From positions 1 to 64,000 of the forward strand of contig NZ_LQOX01000082.1 of NCBI RefSeq assembly GCF_002102175.1: a DNA stretch of 64,000 nt, read 5' to 3'. Within the stretch, counting starts at the first letter, position 1, and every line of letters begins with the position of its first letter. The position numbers and the translations under genes are program-made. The notes under the pieces are model-generated. The model ran no database searches, was not told where the DNA came from, and saw only the letters and a list, made by a program, of their open reading frames with translations. The DNA is from Mycobacterium gastri. GTDB lineage: Bacteria; Actinomycetota; Actinomycetes; Mycobacteriales; Mycobacteriaceae. Shown in pieces: positions 1 through 7,148 of the stretch.

Positions 1-508
1 CGCCAGTACCGATCAACCCCGCCGCACCGCCGGCCCCGCCGGCCACCCCCGCGGTGGTGCTGGTCCCCCCGGTCCCGCCGTTGCCGAACAACAACCCACC
101 ATCCCCGCCGGCCTGTCCCGGCCCGCCGTTGGCGCCGTTGCCGATCAACGGGCGCCCCAGCAGCGTCTGGGCGGGCGCGTTGACCACGGCCAGTACCTGC
201 TGCTCGAGGGCCTGCAAGGGCGAGGCGTTGGCGGCTTCGGCGGCCGCATAGGAGCCCGCACCGGCGGTCAAGGCCTGCACAAACTGGGCATGGAACCCCG
301 CCGCTTGGGCGCTAAGCTTCTGATAGGTCTGCGCGTGCGCGCCAAACAGGGCCGCGATCGCCGCCGACACCTCGTCTGCGGCCGCGGCCACCACCACCGT
401 GGTCGGGGCCGCCGCGGCGGCATTGGCCTCGCTGACCGCCGAACCAATGCTCGCCAAATCGTTCGCCGCCGCGGCGAGTATCTCCGGTGTTGCGATCACA
501 AACGACAC
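1..508 (-). CDS. PE_PGRS family protein, N-terminal part (runs off the window)
   Basis: Reading the minus strand from a GTG at 508 gives [17 protein letters not shown], the classic PE opening. A full PE domain of about 95 residues follows, then the GRPLIGNG linker and the start of GGX-rich PGRS repeats, still open at base 1. PE proteins are exported by ESX-type (type VII) secretion, and PGRS members are mostly surface exposed. The start is GTG; no ATG precedes it in frame near the conserved PE opening. The C-terminal part, which carries any specific domain, lies outside the window, so the function cannot be judged. Codon use and GC match the other PE_PGRS genes here. Confidence 0.85.
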   Translation of the reverse strand, partial: MSFVIATPEILAAAANDLASIGSAVSEANAAAAAPTTVVVAAAADEVSAAIAALFGAHAQTYQKLSAQAAGFHAQFVQALTAGAGSYAAAEAANASPLQALEQQVLAVVNAPAQTLLGRPLIGNGANGGPGQAGGDGGLLFGNGGTGGTSTTAGVAGGAGGAAGLIGTG

Positions 509-689
509 AATGCCGACCTTCCCTGACACGCCGGTAACTATTACCGAGGGAACGGGATTTGCCGGGAGAAAGTTCATGCTATCGCCAACCCGCGGCAGCC
601 GACCCGCATTTCTGCACGCGGTGTCGAAGTGGCCCGCCGGGGTCGGTCCATCCCCCGGGATCGCAGTTGGCGGAGCCGACCTCCTTAAG

Positions 690-916
690 TGAGCAGCGCA
701 CCGTTTGGCCGGTCCCGGCGCCCCATCGGTTTGGTTGCCGATCAGCGGACGTCACAGCGCCCGGGCGGTCGCGTCGATTAGGTTCAATAGTGCCTGAAAG
801 GGCGCGGGATGGGCGGCCTCCGCGCCGGCCGACGCGATGGCCTTCGGCACTCAGGCGCGAATGAAATCGGTTGTGGCAGTGGCGAGCAGCTCCGGTGTGG
901 CAATGACAAACGACGC
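690..916 (-). pseudogene. Degraded PE-domain remnant
   Basis: On the minus strand the codons below 916 read [17 protein letters not shown], an unmistakable PE N-terminus, but the start codon position is GCG and a stop follows after FIRA. Reading on in the same frame gives AEAAHPAPFQALLNLIDATARAL, a stop, then RPLIGN-TDGAPG. These are the end of a PE domain and its linker with about 60 middle residues missing. Loss of start, two stops and an internal deletion make this a dead PE_PGRS gene. It is the PE part of the first of three related PE/ferredoxin/P450 units in the left 6 kb. Confidence 0.75.
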
Positions 917-1005
917 GGTTTTACCCTCCGATTGCAGCGTGACTACACAGGCTGCCCGCCTTGCCGGGCAGAGGCGATGCTGGCGCCGTCGAGGTTTGCG
1001 TGTGG

Positions 1006-1225
1006 CTACTCCTCGATCGAGATCGCCTGCCGCGGGCACTGGCGCATCGCGTCGCGTACCAGCTCCTCGCTCTCGGGCGCCACCTTTGGCTGTAAGACGC
1101 TCACCATGTCGTCATCGCCGAGTTCGAACACCACCAGGACGGCGCCCATGCACACCGTTGCTTTCACGCAGGTCCTAGCCGACGCCGACCTTCCTCGCAG
1201 CACCTTTACCGGGAACGTTCTTCCA
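1006..1225 (-). pseudogene. Ferredoxin remnant with the last residues of a P450
   Basis: The minus strand ends in ELGDDDMVSVLQPKVAPE and RQCPRQAISIEE, nearly identical to the intact ferredoxin at 4741-4932. The N-terminal part is broken: the initiation codon is lost, a TAG lies in the DLRESN stretch, and one base is missing so that CMGAVLVVFE is in another frame from ESNGV. Immediately upstream, PVKVLR matches the C-terminus of the P450 at 4943-6148. At about 1230 the homology jumps to a plus-strand P450 fragment. It cannot make a functional ferredoxin. Confidence 0.75.
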
Positions 1226-1230
1226 GCCCC

Positions 1231-1440
1231 AATCGTGATCCGCGCCGGTTCGAAGACCCGGCGATATTCGATCCGGGCCGCAAGAACGCGCGCCAGCATC
1301 TTTCGTTCGGGCGACGCACATCGGACATCCGGATCAACGCGCGTGAGCACGGTCCGGCGAATGACCGCCGCTACCAATATATTCCGACGCACATCCTGCG
1401 CGGCCTGACCGAACTGCACCTGGAGTTCACGCCGGCATGA
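1231..1440 (+). pseudogene. P450 C-terminal remnant lacking the heme-cysteine loop
   Basis: From 1231 the frame reads NRDPRRFEDPAIF, then HLSFGR, RTSDIRINAREHGPANDRR and HILRGLTELHLEFTPA before TGA at 1438-1440. This is the tail of a P450 related to the complete one at 46403-47680. About 25 residues between SFGR and TSDIR, including the heme-ligand Cys and the L-helix, are deleted in frame. No start or N-terminal two thirds exist. The stop overlaps the ATG of the following ferredoxin fragment, keeping the original P450-ferredoxin arrangement. Confidence 0.75.
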
Positions 1441-1605
1441 AGGTCTGGGTAGACGACCAGTGCTGTCGAGGTCACGGCATGTGTCTGACGCTGTGCCCGG
1501 AGGTCTTCAGCCTGACCGACGATGGCTACTCGGTGGCCATAACTTCCGATGTGCCAACGGAATTGGAGGCCGCCGCCCGCGAAGCCATCGAAAGTTGCCC
1601 GCGAT
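1437..1605 (+). pseudogene. 3'-truncated ferredoxin (P450 type)
   Basis: Starts with MKVWVDDQCCRGHGMC and is almost identical to the intact 62-residue ferredoxin at 2762-2950 as far as AAREAIESCP. It then loses the final EQAISER and the stop and runs into unrelated sequence. The cluster cysteines are still present, but the C-terminus is gone and its P450 partner is a fragment, so I call it a pseudogene. The next roughly 200 bases (1606-1807) hold no recognisable gene, only a short stretch resembling the leader of the PE_PGRS gene at 4665. Confidence 0.65.
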
Positions 1606-1807
1606 CACATGCGCCATGGTGCTGCCCTCCTGCGACACGGCAACTATTGCCGGTAGACGCGATTTGGTGGGTAACGCCGATAGTATCGCCCTCCACGTCA
1701 GGGCCGCGGCGTTTTAGTACACCGTGCCGTGCCCCACTCTCCTCCGGTGGCAAAGTGAGAACGCCGGACCACCTGCCTCGCCCGGCGGAGGCGATGCAGT
1801 CGAGCCA

Positions 1808-1998
1808 TCACTCGGTGATCGAGATCGCCTGCCGGTGGCACTGGCGCACCGCGCCGCGCACCAGCTCCTCGTTCTCTGGCGCGACTTGTGGCTGTAAGAC
1901 GGTCAGCATGTCGTCGTCGCCGAGCTCAAATGCCTCCGGGACGATTCCCATGCACACCCCGTTGCTTTCGCAGAGTTCCCAGTCGATGTCGACATTCC
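1808..1998 (-). pseudogene. Second ferredoxin remnant, start codon lost
   Basis: The frame ending at the TGA of 1808-1810 reads NVDIDWELCESNGVCMGIV, ELGDDDMLTVLQPQVAPE and ends QAISITE. It is a full-length homologue of the 63-residue ferredoxin at 4741-4932. The junction with the P450 upstream has suffered a small deletion that removes both the P450 stop and the ferredoxin ATG (GCGAGGAAT where ATGAGAATC is expected). The P450 frame therefore runs on through it out of phase. The last cluster motif reads RQCHRQ instead of RQCPRQ, also suggesting drift. Confidence 0.7.
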
Positions 1999-2532
1999 TC
2001 GCAGCGCCGCTACCGGTACGTTCTTCCGTCCCGCGACGTTTTGCATGTGGACGCGGTTGTAATTCTCCCAGTCCACCTGATAGCGGGGCATGCAGTCGAG
2101 CAGCTTCTCCAGGGCGATCGTGCTTTCCATGCGGGCCAGCGCTGCGCCCAGGCAGCCGTGAATCCCGTAGCCAAGGCTCAGGTTCAAGGCTTCGTGCCGG
2201 TCACGATCGACGTCGAAGTTGTCGGGGTCCGTCCAGGCATCGGGGTCGCGGTTGGCTGCGGCGTTGATCAGGAACACCGGCTTGATGGTCGGAATCGTAA
2301 CGCCATGCAGTTCAACATCTTTGGTCCAACAACGAACGTGATATTGGGATGGCGCTTCGTAGCGCAGTAGCTCTTTGACGGCTGCGGAGATCTTGCTGCG
2401 GTCGTCGAGTAGCTTCTGCCATTGCTCGGCGAACTGCGCGAACACCACCGGAGCATCGCCGACCAGCTTTGTCACGGTCTCCGCGCCGGCACCGCCCAAT
2501 AATGTTGCAAATCCTGCTATTTCGACGTCATC
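1999..2532 (-). pseudogene. P450 C-terminal half (I-helix to end), 5' half deleted
   Basis: The minus frame begins DDVEIAGFATLLGGAGAETV, passes ELLRYEAPSQYHVR and GYGIHGCLGAALARME (heme Cys loop) and ends NVPVAALRG. It is clearly a copy of the C-terminal half of the P450 at 4943-6148. The first about 220 residues are missing: at about 2535 the homology switches abruptly to a P450 tail on the opposite strand. The stop codon is lost, so translation would continue out of frame into the ferredoxin remnant. Many substitutions from the intact copy suggest relaxed selection. Confidence 0.75.
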
Positions 2533-2537
2533 ACGCG

Positions 2538-2765
2538 TCGTCTTTTCGCCATCTCTCGTTCGGGCGCGGGATCCACAGTTGCCCCGTGGCGCCGCTGGCG
2601 CGTGCCGAAACTCGGGTCGCCATCGAGCGGTTGCTCGATCGCACGTCGGACATCAGGATCAACGAGCGCGAGCATGGCCCGGCGAATGACCGCCGCTACC
2701 AATATGTTCCGACCTACATCCTGCGTGGCCTGACCGAGCTGCATCTGGAGTTCACGCCGGCATGA
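2538..2765 (+). pseudogene. P450 C-terminal remnant with intact heme loop
   Basis: The plus frame reads FRHLSFGRGIHSCPVAPLARAE (heme Cys motif), then RTSDIRINEREHGPANDRR and YILRGLTELHLEFTPA, stopping at 2763-2765. It resembles the C-terminal 75 residues of the P450 at 46403-47680. Nothing of the remaining P450 lies upstream, because the sequence there belongs to an oppositely oriented P450. The stop overlaps the start of the intact ferredoxin that follows (ATGA), as in working P450-ferredoxin operons. Confidence 0.75.
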
Positions 2766-2950
2766 GGGTGTGGGTAGACGATCAGTGCTGCCGTGGCCAC
2801 GGCATGTGCCTGACGCTGTGTCCGGAGGTGTTCAGCCTGACCGACGACGGCTACTCGGTGGCGATAACTTCTGATGTGCCAGCGGAACTGGAAGCGGCCG
2901 CCCGCGAAGCCATCGAATGTTGTCCGGAGCAGGCGATCAGCGAGCGATGA
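2762..2950 (+). CDS. Small ferredoxin of the P450-associated type
   Basis: A 62-residue protein with C10-RG-H13-GM-C16 and a C-terminal CCPEQAI motif. This pattern is typical of the single-cluster ([3Fe-4S] or [4Fe-4S]) ferredoxins that pass electrons to actinobacterial P450s. Unlike the other ferredoxins in this window it has a further Cys at position 20 (CLTLCP rather than a C-x3-A-P pattern), which could complete a four-Cys cluster. Its cognate P450 survives only as a C-terminal fragment overlapping its ATG, so it is an orphan. It may be unexpressed or may serve another P450, such as the related one at 46403. Confidence 0.7.
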   Translation: MRVWVDDQCCRGHGMCLTLCPEVFSLTDDGYSVAITSDVPAELEAAAREAIECCPEQAISER

Positions 2951-2954
2951 CCGG

Positions 2955-4665
2955 CTAGCCGGGTAGGCCAGCTACCCCGGCGACACCGTCAGCGCCGGAC
3001 TGGCCGGGCCCACCGGTGGCGCCGTTCGGGGTACCCGATCCGCCGGCGCCGCCCGCCCCGGGGTTTCCGCCGGCCCCGCCGGCGCCCGCGCTGCCGCCCG
3101 CGCCGGAAGCACCCGAGTTGCCGAACAGCCCGCCGGCGCCGCCGGCGCCGCCGCTTCCGCCGTCGCCACCGTCTCCACCGTTGCCGCCGTCTCCGCCGGC
3201 GCCCCCGTTGCCACCTACGCCCTGGAGGGAGTTGAAGCCAAATCCGCCGTTGCCCCCCGTCCCGCCGGGGCCGCCAACGTCGCCGGCGGCGCCGGCGCCG
3301 GCGTTTCCGCCAATGCCGCCCGTGCCGCCATCACCGAGCAGCAGCCCGCCACGACCACCCGTACCGCCCGCGCCGCCGCTGCCGCCGGTCCCCCCTGCAG
3401 CTCCGACACCGCCAGCCCCGCCGGTTCCACCGGCACCCCCGATTCCGGTGAAGCTGGAGCTGGGGGTGGAGCTGGTGCTGCCTTGGCCTCCGGTGCCGCC
3501 CGTGCCGCCGGAGGCGCCGGTGCCGCCGACCCCCCCGGTGCCGCCGGGACCCCCGAGGCCTTCAAAGAGGGCGTTGCCACCGGTGCCGCCCATGCCGCCC
3601 GGGGCTCCCGCGCCCCCGGCGCCGCCGTTGCCACCGGGGCCTCCGATGGTGCCCCTCTCAGGCGGATTCACAAAGTTAGAAGAGGCGGTGCCGCCCGTAC
3701 CGCCCATGCCGCCCGCGGCGCCGACGCCGCCGTCACCTCCCGTGCCGCCGGCGCCGCCCATCACCGGGCTGGCGAAGCCGGTAGCCCCGCCCGCGCCGCC
3801 GTTGCCGCCGGTACCACCGGGTTGCCCGGTGCTGGCGGTGCTGACCCCGTTGGCGCCGGGCCCACCGGGTCCGCCATTGCCCGTCGTGTTAGCGGCGCCG
3901 GGGGTGCCGGCAGACGCCGGCGTGCCCGCAGGGAGCGGGCTGGGATTGACGCCCGGGGCACCGGATGCGCCCAGGCCGCCGTTGCCACCGGCCCCGCCCT
4001 GGCCCCAGAAGATGGCCGGCCCGCCGGCACCGCCTTCGCCGCCGTTGCCACCCGGGACGACGGCGTTGCCGCCGTTGCCGCCGGCGCCGCCGCTGCCATA
4101 GAAGAATCCACCGGAGCCGCCTTTGCCCCCGGCCGCCCCTGGCGCTCCTAGCCCACCGCTGCCGCCATTGCCCAACAATCCGGCAGCGCCGCCGTTGCCG
4201 CCGGCGAGATGCGCGCCGCCGCCGGACCCGCCATTACCGCCGTTGCCGATCAACAGCCCGCCGGGCCCGCCGTTTTGGCCGGTTCCCGGTATACCGTCAG
4301 TGCCGTTGCCGATCAGCGGACGCCCCAGCAGTGCTTGGGTGGGTGCATTGATCACGTTCAACAGCGTCTGCAGGGGTGTGACATTGGCCGCCTCCGCGCT
4401 GGCGTAGGCACTGCCCCCGGCGCCCAGGGCGCGGACGAATTGCTCATGGAACGCGGTCATCTGGGCGCTGACTGCCTGATAGCTCTGACCATGCGCACCG
4501 AACACCGCCGCGATTGCCGCCGATATCTCGTCGGCCGCTGCCACGGCCACGTTGGTGGTCTGGGGCCGCGGCGGCGTAGTTTCCGGCGCTGATCGCCGCC
4601 CCAATGCGTTCCAAATCCGTTGCGGTCGTGGCTAACAGGTCCGGGGCGGCGATGACAAATGGCAT
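2955..4665 (-). pseudogene. PE_PGRS gene interrupted by a single-base frameshift
   Basis: ATG at 4665, preceded by GGAGAG, opens [22 protein letters not shown], a normal PE start. After about 40 residues (AAAAP) the frame fails. Removing one base (the plus-strand T at 4561) joins it to [21 protein letters not shown] and an uninterrupted PE domain with the YASAE secretion motif, [11 protein letters not shown] linker and about 440 residues of GGX PGRS repeats to the stop at 2955. The corrected product would be about 569 residues. Apart from that one base the gene is open over its whole length, so this is either a very recent pseudogene, a phase-variable site or a sequencing error. No domain other than PGRS follows the PE part. 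Confidence 0.8.
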
Positions 4666-4740
4666 GGTCGTACTCTCCGATCGGCCGGGAAGAAGCCGAT
4701 CGTATCGCCGTCCCGGTCAACGTATCGCCGTTTCGGGCGA

Positions 4741-4932
4741 CTACTCCTCGATCGAAATCGCCTGCCGTGGGCACTGCCGCACCGCCTCGCGCACCAGCGC
4801 CTCGTTCTCGGGCGTGACCTCCGGCTGCAAGACGGTCAGCATGTCGTCGTCGCCGACCCGGAACACCTCCGGCGCGATGCCCATGCACACCGCGTTGCTC
4901 TCACACAGATCCCAATCGACTTCGATTCTCAT
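4741..4932 (-). CDS. Ferredoxin paired with the adjacent P450
   Basis: A 63-residue protein (MRIEVDWDLCESNAVC, ending RQCPRQAISIEE) with the C10-x2-N13-x2-C16 ... C-P pattern of small single-cluster ferredoxins; three Cys are visible, suggesting [3Fe-4S]. It starts with ATG after a GGAGG box, about 10 bases downstream of the P450 stop on the same strand, so the two are surely cotranscribed and translationally linked. Its role should be electron transfer to that P450. Two decayed copies (1006-1225 and 1808-1998) show that this gene pair was duplicated. Confidence 0.85.
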   Translation of the reverse strand: MRIEVDWDLCESNAVCMGIAPEVFRVGDDDMLTVLQPEVTPENEALVREAVRQCPRQAISIEE

Positions 4933-4942
4933 TGCGGCCTCC

Positions 4943-6148
4943 TCACCGCAGCACCCGCACCGGCACGTTCTGCCAGCCGGCGACGTTTTGCATATGGACC
5001 CGGTTGCAATTCGCCCAGCCGACCTCGTAGCGAGGCATGAAGTCCAGCAGCTTCTCCAACGCGATCGCACTTTCCATCCGCGCCAGCGCCGCGCCCAGAC
5101 AGCTGTGAATCCCGTACCCGAAGCCCAGATTAGTGGCTTCGTGCGGGTCGCGGTCGATGTCGAATCTGTCGGGATCCGTCCAGGCTTGCGGATCGCGGTT
5201 GGCGGCGCCGTTGATGAGGAACACCGGCTTGCCGGCCGGAATCGTGACGCCGTGCAGCTCGACATCTCTCATCGAACGACGGACCTGATACTGCGACGGC
5301 GCCTCATAGCGCAGCAATTCCTCGACGGCGGCGGGGATCTTACAGCGATCGTCGAGTAGCTTTTGCCACTGGTCGGGGAACCGGGCGAACACCACCGGGG
5401 CATTGCCGACCAGCTTGGTCACCGTCTCGGCCCCGGCACCGCCCAATAGTGTTGCAAAGCCAGCTATTTCGAGATCGTCGAGCTTGGTCAGCTGGCCATC
5501 TTCGCGTTCGATCTCGGCGTTGATCAACTTGGTGAACAGGTCATCTCGCGGTTCGGCGCGGCGTTGCTTGACCAGCTCGTAGTAGAGCATTGCCGTGTTG
5601 ATGTTGGCCTGCATGCCCTTTTCGCCGACCTCCACCTGCCCGGGCTCGCGGTGTAACGACTCGTCGATCCAATGCCGCACCTGCTGGGCGTACTCCTCGG
5701 GTACGCCCAGCATGGTCGTGATCACTTCGACCGGGAACGGCGCGGAAAACTCTTGCACCGCGTCGAAGCCGTCGGGATCAACCGCACCCAGGTACTTGTC
5801 GATCTTGTCGATGACCGTCTGCCGCTGCGACTGGATGGCGCGCGGCGTGAAGACCTTGTTGAGCAGGCTGCGCATGTGGCGATGCTCGGGGGGATCCATG
5901 AAGATGATCGCCTTCTGCGGCGGTGGCTGCCCGGTTCGCACCATCGCGAGGTCGATCCCGTAGGCCGAGGAGTAGGTCTGGAAATCCTTGAGCCCCGCCG
6001 CCACGTCGGCGTGGCGGGTCAGCGCGTAGAAGTCGTACTCCTCGCTGTAGTAGACCGGTGTTTCTTCCTGCATCCGCCGGTAGGTGTCCCAGGCGCCGTT
6101 GAAGAACTCCTCGGAGAACGGATCGAAGACGACCTTCGATGTGGTCAT
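4943..6148 (-). CDS. Cytochrome P450 monooxygenase
   Basis: A 401-residue bacterial P450. Visible landmarks are the I-helix GGAGAETVTKL, the K-helix EELLRYEAPSQYQVRR (ExxR) and the heme loop FGYGIHSCLGAALARME with Cys350. The ATG at 6148 has a good GAGGAG box; an upstream in-frame extension has no P450 character. The gene follows the hydrolase and thiolase on the same strand and is followed at once by its ferredoxin. The substrate cannot be read from sequence; the context of thiolase, FadE and mce genes suggests a lipid or terpenoid acid. I do not assign a CYP family number. The 3' half exists again as a pseudogene at 1999-2532. Confidence 0.9.
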   Translation of the reverse strand: MTTSKVVFDPFSEEFFNGAWDTYRRMQEETPVYYSEEYDFYALTRHADVAAGLKDFQTYSSAYGIDLAMVRTGQPPPQKAIIFMDPPEHRHMRSLLNKVFTPRAIQSQRQTVIDKIDKYLGAVDPDGFDAVQEFSAPFPVEVITTMLGVPEEYAQQVRHWIDESLHREPGQVEVGEKGMQANINTAMLYYELVKQRRAEPRDDLFTKLINAEIEREDGQLTKLDDLEIAGFATLLGGAGAETVTKLVGNAPVVFARFPDQWQKLLDDRCKIPAAVEELLRYEAPSQYQVRRSMRDVELHGVTIPAGKPVFLINGAANRDPQAWTDPDRFDIDRDPHEATNLGFGYGIHSCLGAALARMESAIALEKLLDFMPRYEVGWANCNRVHMQNVAGWQNVPVRVLR

Positions 6149-6245
6149 GGCACACTCCTCGAGCACCGGGTCGTGGGCGGAATCGTTACGACTGAGCGTT
6201 CGACTGTAACGGTAACGGTAGCGGCTTCGGGGCGAGCGGGAAACA

Positions 6246-7148
6246 TCAACCGGCCTCCTGATCGTCACTAGTCGAGGAGCGCACCCCGGCTGACCGAGTC
6301 ACGCACTCCTGCACAAATGCAAAGACCTTGCGGTGATAGTCGGCGGCGGTGTGACCGAGACTGAGATTGTGCCCGGCATCGGTCGCCACCTCACTGACGA
6401 AATGTGGCGCGGCCGAGAACATGTCGGCGATTTCCGCCAAGGCTTGCGGGTCGGACCGAAAGACGTTGTCGTGGCAGCCCAGCGTGAACCGCACCGGGAC
6501 CCGGACCGCAGGCGCCAGCGCGGGGAAGTCCCGGTGCGGCCAGTTCAGCGCCACGGTCCGCTCGTAGCGCGGAGCGGTCGCCGAGTTCGTGATTCCACCG
6601 ATGATGTCGGCCGGATACAACCGCATCGGCTCCCACAACAGCTCGCGGACGCCGGGTGGACGGTCCTGCTGGGCGGCCGCCCGCATGACGTCCTTGGCGG
6701 CGGGGTGGTAGCGCCTTCCGGTGCCGCCCAGTTCGAGGCCGAGCAGCTCGGCGCCGCGCGGCGTGGCAGCCATCCGCAGCGCCAACTCGCAGCCGCCGGA
6801 ATGGCCCATCAGGAACAGCCCCGCGCCGCGTGGGCGCTGCCCGAGGATGCGCTCCACGGCTCCGAAGGCAAGGGCGACGCGCTGCTGCGGACTTTGCACC
6901 GCCTCGGGATACGGCGCCGAGCTGCCGTGGCCGGGGCGGTCGAGTGCGATGACGGTGAAACCCAGTGTCGCGCCGAGCCGTAACAACGACAGCTGCGGGT
7001 GGCCGGGGCAGTCGAAATACGTCGACGTGGTGCCGCCGCCGTGCAGGGCCACCACGACCGCCCGGGGATCTGGGGCCTCGGCGGCCAGCCCCGACATCGG
7101 TACGCCGTCGACCATCACCACCCGCGGACGGACGCTGGCCCGGTTCAT
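6246..7148 (-). CDS. Alpha/beta-fold hydrolase
   Basis: A 300-residue protein with the alpha/beta hydrolase signature: oxyanion-hole HGGG (residues 36-39), DRPGHGSS, nucleophile elbow GHSGG with Ser117, an acid-bearing late strand, and a C-terminal DAGHNLSLG with the catalytic His. It has no signal peptide, so it should be cytoplasmic. Its ATG overlaps the stop of the thiolase (ATGA), showing translational coupling, and about 100 bases separate it from the P450 downstream. A thioesterase, esterase or C-C hydrolase role in the same catabolic route is plausible; the substrate is unknown. Confidence 0.85.
   Translation of the reverse strand: MNRASVRPRVVMVDGVPMSGLAAEAPDPRAVVVALHGGGTTSTYFDCPGHPQLSLLRLGATLGFTVIALDRPGHGSSAPYPEAVQSPQQRVALAFGAVERILGQRPRGAGLFLMGHSGGCELALRMAATPRGAELLGLELGGTGRRYHPAAKDVMRAAAQQDRPPGVRELLWEPMRLYPADIIGGITNSATAPRYERTVALNWPHRDFPALAPAVRVPVRFTLGCHDNVFRSDPQALAEIADMFSAAPHFVSEVATDAGHNLSLGHTAADYHRKVFAFVQECVTRSAGVRSSTSDDQEAG

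Noticed and set aside
3016..4101. Long plus-strand frames of several hundred codons, Pro-rich, opposite the PE_PGRS gene
   Set aside because: They are the antisense shadow of GGX repeats (Gly-rich read backwards gives Pro/Ala-rich). No start context or homology.
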